A model generated the notes under the pieces. The model was given only the letters and a program-made list of their open reading frames with translations. It was not told where the DNA came from and ran no database searches. From the NCBI GenBank assembly GCA_017484065.1, contig JAFUTX010000004.1, positions 1 to 64,000 of the forward strand: a stretch of 64,000 nt of DNA. The letters are read 5' to 3'. This DNA is from Bacilli bacterium. GTDB taxonomy: Bacteria; Bacillota_I; Bacilli_A; RF39; UBA660. A program made the translations under genes and the position numbers. Shown here piece by piece: positions 26,132 through 35,209 of this stretch; position 1 is the stretch's first letter, and every line of letters begins with the position of its first letter.

Positions 26132-26983
26132 ATGAGAAAAAGGATATTAAGTATTATATTATTATTAGTTCTTGTAGTAAGTGTTACAGCATGTGGTAGC
26201 AAGAAAGATTTAGCTGAAATTGCCAAAAAATTTAATGATAGTGAAACAGTTAAAACCTACAAAGATTACGGATATGAGCTAAATGCATCTGCAACAAAGG
26301 ATACATTAACCATATCAAGTAAAACGGAAGAAAAAAAATCTAAAGTTGAATTTAAATTAGAAGGAAATATTTTAAGTAACGAAAATCTTTCTGTAAATGA
26401 TTTAATGGCAACACTTTTAGTAATTGATAGTGTAGGTCAAACTCATGGATATAAAGATGGAGAATTATCAAAAAATATAAACACATTCTCAGATGATGTC
26501 AAAAAATATACTCTTGATAAAGAAGGAATTGAGCTTGTATTAAATGATGAAAAGGTTTCTTTAAAGATAGATATTTCGAAAAAAATCCCGTTGATTAATA
26601 TGGATAAGTTTTACATGACAGCAGACGATTTTGATATGGTTAGTCAAATAATAGCTGATCATGAAAATGGTAATCAAAATGGAAAAACTGGAAATATAGC
26701 TTATGATATATTCATCGGTGATAAAGAAAGTACAATTCAAATTGGTCAAGATAAAAAACTATCAGATAGTGCATATAAGTCAATTATATCTGCCCTTGAA
26801 GTAATGTATGGTAAAGATGTTGCTAAACATTTCCAAGAAATATATCCAAAATTTGTAGATGGTAAAACCACAGTTGAAGCGTTTACAATTGAAACAAATT
26901 ACAAGGTTGAAGATCAAGATGAATCAGTCTTCAAAGATACAAAAGTTGTTTTAATAACTATTAATAATAAGAAATTAAAATAA
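26132..26983 (+). CDS. Lipoprotein of unknown function
   Basis: 283 residues. Signal peptide MRKRILSIILLLVLVVSVTA-C carries a lipobox (VTAC, Cys at about 21), so the mature protein is lipid-anchored. The rest is a soluble beta-rich domain without a family I recognise. It is the last gene of the HTH/ABC/permease run and has AGGAAGG upstream, so it is probably the client or partner of the transporter. A terminator follows. Confidence 0.8.
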   Translation: MRKRILSIILLLVLVVSVTACGSKKDLAEIAKKFNDSETVKTYKDYGYELNASATKDTLTISSKTEEKKSKVEFKLEGNILSNENLSVNDLMATLLVIDSVGQTHGYKDGELSKNINTFSDDVKKYTLDKEGIELVLNDEKVSLKIDISKKIPLINMDKFYMTADDFDMVSQIIADHENGNQNGKTGNIAYDIFIGDKESTIQIGQDKKLSDSAYKSIISALEVMYGKDVAKHFQEIYPKFVDGKTTVEAFTIETNYKVEDQDESVFKDTKVVLITINNKKLK

Positions 26984-27008
26984 AATAACTTGGATGATTA
27001 GATATTAT

Positions 27009-27038
27009 AACTCTCCGCGGTTTAGTGGAGAGTTTTCT
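27009..27038 (+). terminator. Terminator after lipoprotein gene
   Basis: AACTCTCC/GGAGAGTT stem (27009-27034) followed by TTC-rich tail. Confidence 0.75.
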
Positions 27039-27127
27039 AATAATTGGCAACACTATAAATATCTTTTTTACATTAGCAAAAATACTATATTTATGTTAAA
27101 ATAATAACGATAGTTTGAGGTGATAAA

Positions 27128-27739
27128 ATGCTAGAAAATAAACTAGGAATAACTAATACAATAGAACTTGCAAAAGAAGAAGAAAAAATTACAAAACTAA
27201 GAGCATTAGAATTATTTGATACTAATAAAATTGCTGATTTTGAGATAGGAACATTTAATGGTTTATCAAAAATCCATGGATATTTATTTTCTGATGTATA
27301 TAATTTTGCTGGGAAAATTAGAAAAGAAAATATATCAAAAGGAAATTTTAGATTTGCCTCGTCAATTTATTTAAAAGATATTTTAACAAAAATAGATACT
27401 ATGCCTGAAGATTCATTTGAGAACATTATAAAAAAATATGTGGAAATGAATATTGCACATCCATTTAGAGAAGGTAACGGCAGAAGTACTCGTATATGGT
27501 TAGACATGATGCTAAAGAAAGAATTAAACAAAGTAGTAGATTGGAGCAAAGTGGATAAAGAGGATTATTTACTTGCTATGGAAAGAAGTCCAATTAAAGA
27601 TACAGAAATAAAAATGCTCCTTGAGAATGCCTTAACTGATAAAATTAATGATAGAAATATTTATATGAAAGGAATTGATGTAAGTTATAAATATGAAGGC
27701 TATACTACTTACACAATGGATGAATTAGATAATAATTAA
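27128..27739 (+). CDS. Class III Fic protein (NmFic-like AMPylator)
   Basis: 203 residues. The Fic catalytic motif HPFREGNGRSTR starts at His 111, and ISKGNFRFASS supplies the flap. The C-terminal inhibitory helix carries SYKYEG with Ser 186 and Glu 190-Gly 191, the (S/T)xxxE(G/N) motif that makes class III Fic enzymes self-inhibiting. Overall layout matches Neisseria NmFic, which AMPylates gyrase. Own promoter region and GAGGTG ribosome binding site. The target is an inference; gyrase or topoisomerase is the best guess. Confidence 0.9.
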   Translation: MLENKLGITNTIELAKEEEKITKLRALELFDTNKIADFEIGTFNGLSKIHGYLFSDVYNFAGKIRKENISKGNFRFASSIYLKDILTKIDTMPEDSFENIIKKYVEMNIAHPFREGNGRSTRIWLDMMLKKELNKVVDWSKVDKEDYLLAMERSPIKDTEIKMLLENALTDKINDRNIYMKGIDVSYKYEGYTTYTMDELDNN

Positions 27740-27815
27740 GATAATGTATCTTAATTTTTTTTAATAATAAATTAATTATATTTGATATAATAATTACAGA
27801 TGTGAGGTAGTTATA

Positions 27816-28712
27816 ATGTTTAAAAGTAATATTAACTTAAATCTATATAAAGTGTTTTATGAAGTATCTAAATACGGAAGTTTTTCTAAAACTGCTGAAT
27901 TTACTTATACAACTCAGTCAGCAATTAGTAAATCTATCAAAAAATTAGAAGAAGAACTAGAAACTCAATTGTTTTATCGTAATTCTAATGGTATAGAACT
28001 AACAGAGAAAGGAAGAGAGTTATTATTCTATGTTGAAAAATCTTATGGTAATTTATTAACAGCTGAAAGATTAATGCTAGAAACTGAAAATTTAGAAAGA
28101 GGTAAACTTATAATTGGCTTACCATCTCATATAGCATCATTCTTTTTCTTCGATAAAATAAAAGATTTTCACAATAAGTATCCTAATATTGAGATAACTC
28201 TAACAAGTGGGTCAACCAAACAATTATTAGAACTTTTAGATAAACATAGAATAGATTTTATAATAGATACATCTCCAATTAATACTACTAATATGGATTT
28301 AGAGATTATTAAGTTATCCACAATCAAATACACTTTCTTTTGCAAAAAGGATAGCTATCCAGTTTATAAAAATATAAAAACACTAAAAGATTTAGAAAAT
28401 ATACCTCTAGTTTTACCGGTACCTGCAACAAGTAATAGAAAAGCATTAGATGAATTACTACTAAAAAATAATATTAAACTAAATAAAATAATAAATATAC
28501 ATACAAGTGAAGTAATATTAAATGCTGTAAAAAACAACTTAGGCATTGGTTATATAATATCTAAAATAATCGAAGGTAATGATGAATTTAAAACAATTAA
28601 CGTTAAAGAACCACTACCAACAACAGATATAGTATTAGTTTATAATAAGAAATTCTTAACTAATGCTCCAATGAAATTTATTGAAGATTATATAGAATTA
28701 GAAATTAAATAG
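27816..28712 (+). CDS. LysR-family transcriptional regulator
   Basis: 298 residues. Residues 1-65 form the LysR HTH (YKVFYEVSKYGSFSKTAEFT, TTQSAISKSIKKLEEEL), followed by a periplasmic-binding-like effector domain. The gene downstream is a Nudix hydrolase. An inverted repeat follows its stop. Effector unknown. Confidence 0.92.
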   Translation: MFKSNINLNLYKVFYEVSKYGSFSKTAEFTYTTQSAISKSIKKLEEELETQLFYRNSNGIELTEKGRELLFYVEKSYGNLLTAERLMLETENLERGKLIIGLPSHIASFFFFDKIKDFHNKYPNIEITLTSGSTKQLLELLDKHRIDFIIDTSPINTTNMDLEIIKLSTIKYTFFCKKDSYPVYKNIKTLKDLENIPLVLPVPATSNRKALDELLLKNNIKLNKIINIHTSEVILNAVKNNLGIGYIISKIIEGNDEFKTINVKEPLPTTDIVLVYNKKFLTNAPMKFIEDYIELEIK

Positions 28713-28732
28713 ATATTCCTGATAGGAATATC
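28712..28732. promoter_or_regulatory. Inverted repeat after lysR gene
   Basis: GATATTCCT-GAT-AGGAATATC, perfect 9-bp arms, overlapping the stop region. No T-run follows, so it may be a terminator without a U-tract or a LysR operator for the Nudix gene. Confidence 0.4.
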
Positions 28733-28822
28733 ATATATACCTAACGTTCACTTTTTAATATATCGTGTTTATCATATAATTAAAGTACCTGAAACAGGAA
28801 TAAAGATAAATAGGAGTATAAT

Positions 28823-29242
28823 ATGAAAGAGAATAAAGTAGAAGTAGTAGCGGCTGTTATTGTTAAAGATGGTAGTATCTTAGCTACACAACGCGGATAT
28901 GGTGAATTTAAAGGTAAATGGGAATTCCCTGGAGGAAAAGTAGAAAAAGATGAATTTCAAGAAGATGCATTAATTAGAGAAATAAAAGAGGAATTACATG
29001 CAGACATAAATATTATAGATTATTTAACAACGGTTAAGCATGATTATCCTGGTTTTAAATTAGTGATGCATGCCTACATATGTAATTTAAAAAATAATAT
29101 TGAATTTGTTTATCATAATAAAAATGAACTAGAACATGATAATATGATATGGTTAGATAAAGAAGATTTAGACCATTTAGATTGGCTGGAAGCTGATGTT
29201 AGTATCATAAAAGCTTATAAAAAACTAAGAAGAATAAATTAG
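28823..29242 (+). CDS. MutT/CTP pyrophosphohydrolase-like Nudix protein
   Basis: 139 residues. The Nudix box is complete: Gly 38, Glu 44, Arg 52-Glu 53 and Glu 56-Glu 57 (GX5EX7REUXEE). LATQRGYGEFKGKWEFPGG is typical of MutT-like dNTP/CTP pyrophosphohydrolases. It probably cleanses oxidised or modified nucleoside triphosphates. It is followed after 13 bp by a dCMP deaminase, so the pair forms a nucleotide-pool operon. Confidence 0.88.
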   Translation: MKENKVEVVAAVIVKDGSILATQRGYGEFKGKWEFPGGKVEKDEFQEDALIREIKEELHADINIIDYLTTVKHDYPGFKLVMHAYICNLKNNIEFVYHNKNELEHDNMIWLDKEDLDHLDWLEADVSIIKAYKKLRRIN

Positions 29243-29255
29243 GAGGTAATTTTAT

Positions 29256-29849
29256 TTGAAAAATGTTTATCACATATTAGAGCAATATCTAGGTGGAAAA
29301 AGAAAAGAAACAATTACTAAAGAAGAATTGTATATGAATATGGCACTACTATCCTCTGCCAGAAGTAAAGATCCTAACACTCAAGTAGGAGCATGTTACG
29401 TAAGTTCAGATGGAAAACTACTTTCAATTGGATATAATGGAACTCCAGATGGATGGCTAGATGATAAATTCCCATGGGGCAATAAAGAAGACGATGAGAA
29501 GAATACTAAATATCCATATGTTATTCATGCTGAAATGAATGGTATAACTAGTTATAAAGGATCTATTACTGATTTTAAAAGGTCAACAATATATGTAACA
29601 TTATTTCCATGTCAAAATTGTGCTAAACTATTGATTCAAGCCGGGGTTAAAAGAATTGTTTACTTAATTGATGATAGACAAGAAACAGAAGACAATATCT
29701 GTACTAAAACAATGCTTGAACAATGTGGGGTGGAATATATATCATTCCAAGAAATACACGATAATGATTTAAGCAGTATTAATCTAAGTTTAGATTTACC
29801 TAAAAATGAATGTATTAAACTAAAAAAATTACAAAAAAATAATAATTGA
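29256..29849 (+). CDS. dCMP deaminase-family protein
   Basis: 197 residues. The zinc and catalytic motif HAEMN (His 91, Glu 93) and PCQNC (Cys 119 and 122) with NTQVGACYV match deoxycytidylate/ComEB-type deaminases. It makes dUMP from dCMP. A C-terminal extension of about 35 residues has no known motif. It uses a TTG start with AGGAGG upstream. It is cotranscribed with the Nudix gene and followed by a terminator. dUMP feeds ThyX (61005). Confidence 0.88.
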   Translation: MKNVYHILEQYLGGKRKETITKEELYMNMALLSSARSKDPNTQVGACYVSSDGKLLSIGYNGTPDGWLDDKFPWGNKEDDEKNTKYPYVIHAEMNGITSYKGSITDFKRSTIYVTLFPCQNCAKLLIQAGVKRIVYLIDDRQETEDNICTKTMLEQCGVEYISFQEIHDNDLSSINLSLDLPKNECIKLKKLQKNNN

Positions 29850-29856
29850 AATTAAA

Positions 29857-29880
29857 ATATCACTATTTAGTGATTTTTTT
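29857..29880 (+). terminator. Terminator after dCMP deaminase
   Basis: ATCACTA/TAGTGAT hairpin and eight T residues. Confidence 0.75.
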
Positions 29881-29942
29881 TGAGATTTAAATTTTTCTAT
29901 GATAAAATGAGTTGAATTTAAGAAAGTAGGTGTTACTAACTT

Positions 29943-30884
29943 ATGAAAAAAAGAGAAGAAATATATGATTTATATTGGTATTTTGCAAATGAACGTCAAA
30001 ACATATTTTGGAAAAAATTAAATGGTGAACAATCCCCATGGACAAAAGATAAAATACTTCAAGAATATAAATTTTGTAATAGCTATCGTGTTAATGATAG
30101 AGTAAGTCAATATTTATTAAATAATGTTATATATAACGGACATCACTATTCAAAGGAAGACACATTATTTAGAATAATACTATTTAAATTATTTAATAAA
30201 GAATCAACTTGGGAATTATTATTAGCTAATTTTAAAGATATTACTTTAAAATCATTTAATCTAAAAGACTATTCTAGAGTATTAGAAAATGCCATATCGA
30301 ATAATATTAAAATCTATAATGATGCTTACATAAGTTGTGCTAACAAAGTATTTGGTTATGATAGAAAACATGATAATCATTTAGCGCTACTTGATAAAAT
30401 GTTTATAAAAGATAAAATACAAAATAAATTATTAGCATGTAAAACTATGGAAGAAGCTTTTAATATTATTAAAAACTATCCACTAATTGGCAACTTCATG
30501 GCTTATCAACTAGTTACTGATATCAATTATAGTGAAGTGGTTAATTGGAGAGAAGAAGAATTCACAGTAGCAGGACCTGGTTCTATTAGAGGAATAAAAA
30601 AATGTTTCATTGATAAAGAGAATATGAGTAATGAAGATATTATTAAATACATGTATGAACATCAAGAAGAAGAATTTAAAAGACTTAACTTAGATTTTAA
30701 AAAAATAGGTAACAGAAAACTTCAATTAATAGATTGTCAAAACATTTTTTGCGAATTAGATAAATATTGTCGTGAAGCTAAACCAAATTTAAAATCGAAT
30801 AGAAAAAAGATAAAGAAACACTACAAACCTAAATCAGAAAAGATAGAGTATTTTTATCCACCAAAGTGGCATATTGATTTATAA
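29943..30884 (+). CDS. HMUDK helical / thymine-hypermodification (aGPT-Pplase) family protein
   Basis: 313 residues. YDLYWYFANERQNIFWKKL, PWTKDKILQEYKFCNSYR, VNDRVSQYLLNNV, YPLIGNFMAYQLVTDINYS and VAGPGSIRGIKKCF plus QLIDCQNIFCELDKYCR match the helical domain family defined from enzymes acting on 5-hydroxymethyl-uracil and hypermodified thymine in phage DNA. Cellular members are of unknown activity and some are standalone, as here. It has its own promoter and lies upstream of DUF1848 and Tag genes, which suggests DNA-base repair or modification. Confidence 0.75.
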   Translation: MKKREEIYDLYWYFANERQNIFWKKLNGEQSPWTKDKILQEYKFCNSYRVNDRVSQYLLNNVIYNGHHYSKEDTLFRIILFKLFNKESTWELLLANFKDITLKSFNLKDYSRVLENAISNNIKIYNDAYISCANKVFGYDRKHDNHLALLDKMFIKDKIQNKLLACKTMEEAFNIIKNYPLIGNFMAYQLVTDINYSEVVNWREEEFTVAGPGSIRGIKKCFIDKENMSNEDIIKYMYEHQEEEFKRLNLDFKKIGNRKLQLIDCQNIFCELDKYCREAKPNLKSNRKKIKKHYKPKSEKIEYFYPPKWHIDL

Positions 30885-30940
30885 TAATTGATATTTATAG
30901 TATAATAACTCTAATATTAATTTTAGTAAGGAGGCCAACA

Positions 30941-31831
30941 ATGATACTAAATGTAAGCGGTCGAACTGATATAGTAGCATTCTATACGGATTGGTTTATG
31001 AATCGTTTAAAAGAAGGATGTATTGATGTTCGAAATCCATTTAATCCTAAATTAGTCAGTAGAATTAACTTAGGTGATGTAGATCTTATCTTCTTTTGTA
31101 CTAAAAATCCAATCCCTATCTTAGATAGGATAAAAGATATTAATAAAAAGATCTATTTCCATGTAACTTTAACTCCTTATAAAAAAGAAATAGAACCAAA
31201 TTTGCCCGACAAAAAGAGAGTAATAGAAGCTATCAAAAAACTATCTAAAACTATTGGTAAAGATAATATAGTAGTAAGATATGATCCAGTATTTTTAAGT
31301 GATACATATACACTTGAATATCATACTAAAGCTTTTGAAAAAATATGTGCACTATTAGAAGGGTATGTTAGTAAAATACTAATATCATTTATTGATGATT
31401 ATAAAAATGTCCGTAAAAACATGAATATTTTAAAATATCGTGAATTTACTGAAGAAGACTATAAGACAATTGGTACATCATTTAGTAATAGTGCTAAAAA
31501 TCATAGCATGGTAGTACATACATGTTTTGAAGATAGAGACTTAACCGAATATGGCTTTGTTAAAGATGAATGCTTATCAAAAGAATTAGCATTTAAATTA
31601 ACTGGTAAAGTATATAAGGAAGAATGGAAAGCTAGAAAAGAAAGAAAATGTCATTGCGTTAAAATGGTTGATATAGGAGTTTATAATTCCTGCAAACATT
31701 TTTGCAAATATTGTTATGCTAATTATGATGAAAAGAAGGTAATAGAAAACTACCAACATCATAATCCAAATTCTTCATTATTAATCGGAGAATTAACAAG
31801 TGATGATATAATAAAAGAAAGAAAGGACTAA
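30941..31831 (+). CDS. DUF1848 family protein with C-terminal FeS-type Cys motif
   Basis: 296 residues. The fold opens LNVSGRTDIVAFYTDWF, contains FHVTLTPY and a C-terminal cluster CKHFCKYCYANY (CX3CX2C), which is the usual radical SAM/FeS-type triad, located unusually at the C-terminus as in DUF1848. Function is not established for the family; a lyase or repair role on DNA is a common guess. AAGGAGG precedes the ATG, a TATAAT box lies 38 bp upstream of it, and tag follows after three bases. Confidence 0.8.
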   Translation: MILNVSGRTDIVAFYTDWFMNRLKEGCIDVRNPFNPKLVSRINLGDVDLIFFCTKNPIPILDRIKDINKKIYFHVTLTPYKKEIEPNLPDKKRVIEAIKKLSKTIGKDNIVVRYDPVFLSDTYTLEYHTKAFEKICALLEGYVSKILISFIDDYKNVRKNMNILKYREFTEEDYKTIGTSFSNSAKNHSMVVHTCFEDRDLTEYGFVKDECLSKELAFKLTGKVYKEEWKARKERKCHCVKMVDIGVYNSCKHFCKYCYANYDEKKVIENYQHHNPNSSLLIGELTSDDIIKERKD

Positions 31832-31834
31832 TAC

Positions 31835-32377
31835 ATGAATCGATGTTCTTGGTGTAATATAAAAAATGATTTATATATCAAATACCATGATAATGAATGG
31901 GGAGTATTAAATACCGATGATAAATATTTATTAGAAATGTTAATATTAGAATCTTTCCAAGCCGGATTATCATGGGAATGTATCTTAAATAAGAGAGAGA
32001 GTTTTAAATCTTCATATGATAATTTTGATATCGAAAAAATAATTAATTACAAAGAAGATAAAATAAATGAATTAATTAATAATAAAAACATTGTAAGAAA
32101 CAAATTAAAAATAAAAGCCAGTATCAACAATGCTAAAATATTTAAAGAAATAGTGCAAGAATATGGAAGTTTCTATAACTATCTAAAAATATTTACGAAC
32201 AACCAAATAATCTATGAAAATGATAAAACAACTAACAATTTATCAGATAGTATATCTGCAGATTTAATTAAAAGAGGAATGAAATTTGTAGGATCAACAA
32301 TAATTTATTCTTATCTTCAAGCAATTGGAGTAATTAACTCTCATGAAAAGACTTGTTATTTATATAAAAAGAACTAA
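31835..32377 (+). CDS. tag: DNA-3-methyladenine glycosylase I
   Basis: 180 residues. The zinc-binding N-terminus RCSWCN and YHDNEWGV, ESFQAGLSWECILNKRESF and the final HEKTC match Tag, which removes 3-methyladenine from alkylated DNA. Length is normal. It is three bases after DUF1848, so the two are likely cotranslated. It supports a base-repair theme for this neighbourhood. Confidence 0.92.
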   Translation: MNRCSWCNIKNDLYIKYHDNEWGVLNTDDKYLLEMLILESFQAGLSWECILNKRESFKSSYDNFDIEKIINYKEDKINELINNKNIVRNKLKIKASINNAKIFKEIVQEYGSFYNYLKIFTNNQIIYENDKTTNNLSDSISADLIKRGMKFVGSTIIYSYLQAIGVINSHEKTCYLYKKN

Positions 32378-32457
32378 AAAACAAAAACTCAACTTCTAGT
32401 TTGTGTAAGTTTAGCATTATTTAGTATATATTTTAAGCATGAAAGGAGAAAAACCAT

Positions 32458-33063
32458 ATGGATCAAATAAAAATAGGGAATTTTATTAAAGAAAGAAGAA
32501 AAGAAAAAAACATAACACAAGAAGATTTAGCAGAAAAGTTATACATTACAGATAGAGCTATATCTAAATGGGAAAGAGGTTTATGCTTACCAGATGCTGC
32601 AACAATGCCTCTATTATGTAAAATTCTTGATATCACAATAAATGATCTATTTAGTGGTGAAAAAGTAGATATGAAAAATAATGAAAAAATTCTAGAAGAA
32701 AACTTACTAACTATGACAAAGTTAAAAGAACAAAAAGATAAAGAGCTATTATTATTAGAAATAGTAATAGGCATAATTGTATCAATCACATTATTCACTT
32801 GCATAATGATTGCATCTTTTGTTGATATGAAACAATGGATAAGAATTATAATAATAATCGCAGGTATATTACAATTTATCATAGGAATGTTTTATGGATT
32901 AAGAATAGAACAAATCGCAGGTTATTATGAATGTAATAATTGTCATCATAAATATGTACCAACATACAAAAGTGTTTTCTTAGCTATGCATGTTAATAGA
33001 ACTAGATATTTAAAATGTCCAAAATGTGGTAAAAGAACATGGTCTAAAAAGAAAGTGTTATAA
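32458..33063 (+). CDS. XRE-family regulator with membrane helices and zinc ribbon
   Basis: 201 residues. HTH_3 domain (about 4-60, GNFIKERRKEKNITQEDLAE, ITDRAISKWERG) of the same type as 20689, then two hydrophobic helices (about 100-145) and a C-terminal zinc ribbon CNNC...CPKCGKRTW. Strong AAAGGAG ribosome binding site. Topology suggests a membrane-linked DNA-binding protein. Target unknown. Confidence 0.78.
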   Translation: MDQIKIGNFIKERRKEKNITQEDLAEKLYITDRAISKWERGLCLPDAATMPLLCKILDITINDLFSGEKVDMKNNEKILEENLLTMTKLKEQKDKELLLLEIVIGIIVSITLFTCIMIASFVDMKQWIRIIIIIAGILQFIIGMFYGLRIEQIAGYYECNNCHHKYVPTYKSVFLAMHVNRTRYLKCPKCGKRTWSKKKVL

Positions 33064-33091
33064 TTTAATTATGACACTATTTTTTTATTAT
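33057..33091 (+). terminator. Terminator after the zinc-ribbon HTH gene
   Basis: AGTGT/ACACT with flanking A-T pairs, then a run of seven T. Confidence 0.65.
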
Positions 33092-33140
33092 AGGGTTATT
33101 TGTTCGACCAACTAACCAATCCATTGATATATTAAAAGTC

Positions 33141-33204
33141 AAATCAACTGTCAAAATAGTCAATGATGGCAGCTCTTCCAAGCCATATAACCTATCTTTA
33201 GAAT
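33141..33204 (+). pseudogene. 3' fragment of a surface-protein gene
   Basis: The frame ending at TAG reads LKVKSTVKIVNDGSSSKPYN then LSLE. The protein at 53061 ends YLKSTVKIIAG...DGSASKPYKLTI, so this is a decayed C-terminus of the same family. The stretch 33092-33226 has no start codon or gene. A hairpin terminator AGAATAGA/TCTATTCT with T-run (33199-33226) still follows it. Confidence 0.6.
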
Positions 33205-33226
33205 AGAATAAAATCTATTCTTTTTT
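33199..33226 (+). terminator. Terminator after surface-protein remnant
   Basis: AGAATAGA/TCTATTCT stem with seven T residues. Confidence 0.75.
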
Positions 33227-33282
33227 TACAATAAAATAAAAATATGTGTTATTATATAGTTTAATTAGGGGGAATAAATAAT

Positions 33283-33861
33283 ATGTGGAGAATATGTCCT
33301 TATTATAGAGATGATAGTACATTTCTTAATACAAAAAATACTTGTCTAGTTACAGGAGAAGAAGTAAAGATTACTAATAACTATTATTATGATTATTGCA
33401 GAAATGAAGGATATAAATGCCCTTTATATGAAAAAGAATTTCCAAAAAGTAATTGTTTTATCACAACTATTACTTGTGAAATACTAAATAAAGATGACAA
33501 TGATCATGTTATGCAAAAATTACGTCAATTTAGAAATAATATCTTACAACAAAATGAATATTATTACGATATACTAAAAGAATATGATGTAATTGGTCCA
33601 ATAATAACAGAAAAAATATTACAAGATGATAATAAAGAAAAATTAGCTCAAGTAATATATAATGATATTCTACTACCTTTATGTAAGTTAATAGATGATA
33701 AAGAATATGAACTAGCTACTGAAAAATATTATGTATTAACTCTATTATTAATTAACTATTACAATTTAAAACATAATTATAATAAAATAAAAGTTGAGGA
33801 TTATAACTATCAAAATTTTGATGCTAAAAAAGCAGGACATGGTAGAATATTAAAAAAATAA
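33283..33861 (+). CDS. CFI-box domain protein of unknown function
   Basis: 192 residues. The N-terminal Cys-rich part has CPYYRDDS, TCLVTGEEV and YCRNEGYKCPLY, a likely metal site. The middle reads NCFITTITCEI then LRQFRNNIL and YDVIGPIIT, which resembles the CFI-box-CTERM domain (CFI/VTTAxCxx..LRxFRD..). The C-terminal part is helical. Strong AGGGGGA ribosome binding site and a TATATAGT-type -10 upstream. Activity unknown. It is followed by another unknown gene after 15 bp, probably one operon. Confidence 0.65.
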   Translation: MWRICPYYRDDSTFLNTKNTCLVTGEEVKITNNYYYDYCRNEGYKCPLYEKEFPKSNCFITTITCEILNKDDNDHVMQKLRQFRNNILQQNEYYYDILKEYDVIGPIITEKILQDDNKEKLAQVIYNDILLPLCKLIDDKEYELATEKYYVLTLLLINYYNLKHNYNKIKVEDYNYQNFDAKKAGHGRILKK

Positions 33862-33876
33862 GAAAGTAGTGATAAA

Positions 33877-34440
33877 ATGTATGATAATATAAATTGCCCA
33901 ATTAAGTATGCAGTATTAGAATTAAAAGAACAAGGTGGATTTGCAGACAACTATGAATATCAAACCAAAGGATATGCAGTATCTAAGTGTTATGTACTAG
34001 AAAGCAAACTAAAATATTTACCCAATGGCGATACGAAGGAAGAGTATAACGTATTCTTTCCGTACAAAAGCCTATCATGGTTTAAACATTCTTTAAAAAT
34101 TTTTCATAATCCTAACTTAGGTAATCCTAGAGAAGCTAATCTTGACAGAGATGGTAGCGTTACAAATGGTGACATAGTAACAGCAGTATTTGATACCTAT
34201 GAAGAAGCTAAAAAACTTGCCGATGAACTAAATAAAGAGTTGGAAATAATTGCTAGATGTGAAGTATCAATAGCTGATGAAAATTATAAAAGTAAAATAG
34301 TTCCTTATATCGAGAAGTATCAAAAAGAACAAGCTATTTGTGAACAATTTGAACAATTGGCTGAAGAATTAAATAAGGATATGGTTGTTACCAAATCAGA
34401 TATTAAAGTGAAAAACTTAAGAATTAATAAGAATGCCTAA
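33877..34440 (+). CDS. Hypothetical protein
   Basis: 187 residues, soluble, with no signal peptide or membrane helix. The C-terminal half is helical and acidic (KLADELNKELEI, YIEKYQKEQAICEQFEQLAE). I do not recognise a family. It lies 15 bp after the CFI-box gene with AAGTAGTGAT upstream, and a terminator follows (34433-34465). Confidence 0.7.
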   Translation: MYDNINCPIKYAVLELKEQGGFADNYEYQTKGYAVSKCYVLESKLKYLPNGDTKEEYNVFFPYKSLSWFKHSLKIFHNPNLGNPREANLDRDGSVTNGDIVTAVFDTYEEAKKLADELNKELEIIARCEVSIADENYKSKIVPYIEKYQKEQAICEQFEQLAEELNKDMVVTKSDIKVKNLRINKNA

Positions 34441-34466
34441 TTAATAATCAAAAAGGCATTTTTTTT
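34433..34466 (+). terminator. Terminator overlapping the stop of the hypothetical gene
   Basis: AATGCCT/AGGCATT stem around a long loop with eight T residues. Confidence 0.75.
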
Positions 34467-34519
34467 ATTTGTTATTGACAAGCGTAAAAAATACACATAT
34501 AATAAAATTAGGTGATGAT

Positions 34520-35194
34520 ATGGAGGTAAACAATAAATTATATAAAAACCAAGGCATTCACGTAATAACATCATTATTTACTGTTGAAAATGGAGTTGTT
34601 AAAGTTTTATTAATTAAAAGAAAGAATAATCCATACAATGGTATGTGGGTTCTAACAGGAGGGGCATTATATAATAATGAATCGCTAGAAGACGGAGCAT
34701 ATCGCGAATTATTAGAAAAAACAGGTATTACTGATGTAGAGATTAAACAATTTAAAGCATTTGGTAAATTAAACCGTTCACCAGTAATGCGTATGGTAGC
34801 AATTGGTTTCATTGGAGTTATAGATTCAAAAAGAGTTAGAATATTAAAACAAACCCGAAACACAGAAGATGCTAGATGGGTATCAATTGATGAAGTTCCT
34901 AATCTAGGCTATGACCATAATGAAATATTAACTGAAGCTATCAAAGAATTACAAAAAGAGATAGTAAAATCTAATATCTTAAAGAGTTTATTCCCAGAAG
35001 GAGTAACTATGCCAGAACTTCAAATGACCTATGAAGCTATACTAAATAAAAAATATGATCGAAGAAATTTTAGGAAAAAAATCTTGAGTTTAAACCTACT
35101 TGATGAAACAGAACAATATCAAAAATTTAATGGGAATAAACCTGCTAAATTATATGTGTTTAAAGAAAAAATTGAAGATAGAATTATTTTATAA
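34520..35194 (+). CDS. NrtR-like Nudix protein with winged-helix domain
   Basis: 224 residues. Residues 1-140 are a Nudix fold with GX5E (Gly 48, Glu 54) and Arg 62-Glu 63, but REUXEE reads RELLEK, so the last catalytic Glu is Lys (residue 67). A winged-helix domain (about 165-220, MTYEAILNKKYDRRNFRKKI) follows. This architecture is that of NrtR regulators, which sense ADP-ribose-type ligands and repress NAD genes, and which often lose catalysis. I use the ATG at 34520 with AGGTGATG upstream. It may control the following nucleotide-type genes. Confidence 0.82.
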   Translation: MEVNNKLYKNQGIHVITSLFTVENGVVKVLLIKRKNNPYNGMWVLTGGALYNNESLEDGAYRELLEKTGITDVEIKQFKAFGKLNRSPVMRMVAIGFIGVIDSKRVRILKQTRNTEDARWVSIDEVPNLGYDHNEILTEAIKELQKEIVKSNILKSLFPEGVTMPELQMTYEAILNKKYDRRNFRKKILSLNLLDETEQYQKFNGNKPAKLYVFKEKIEDRIIL

Positions 35195-35209
35195 AAAAGG
35201 AGCTAAATT

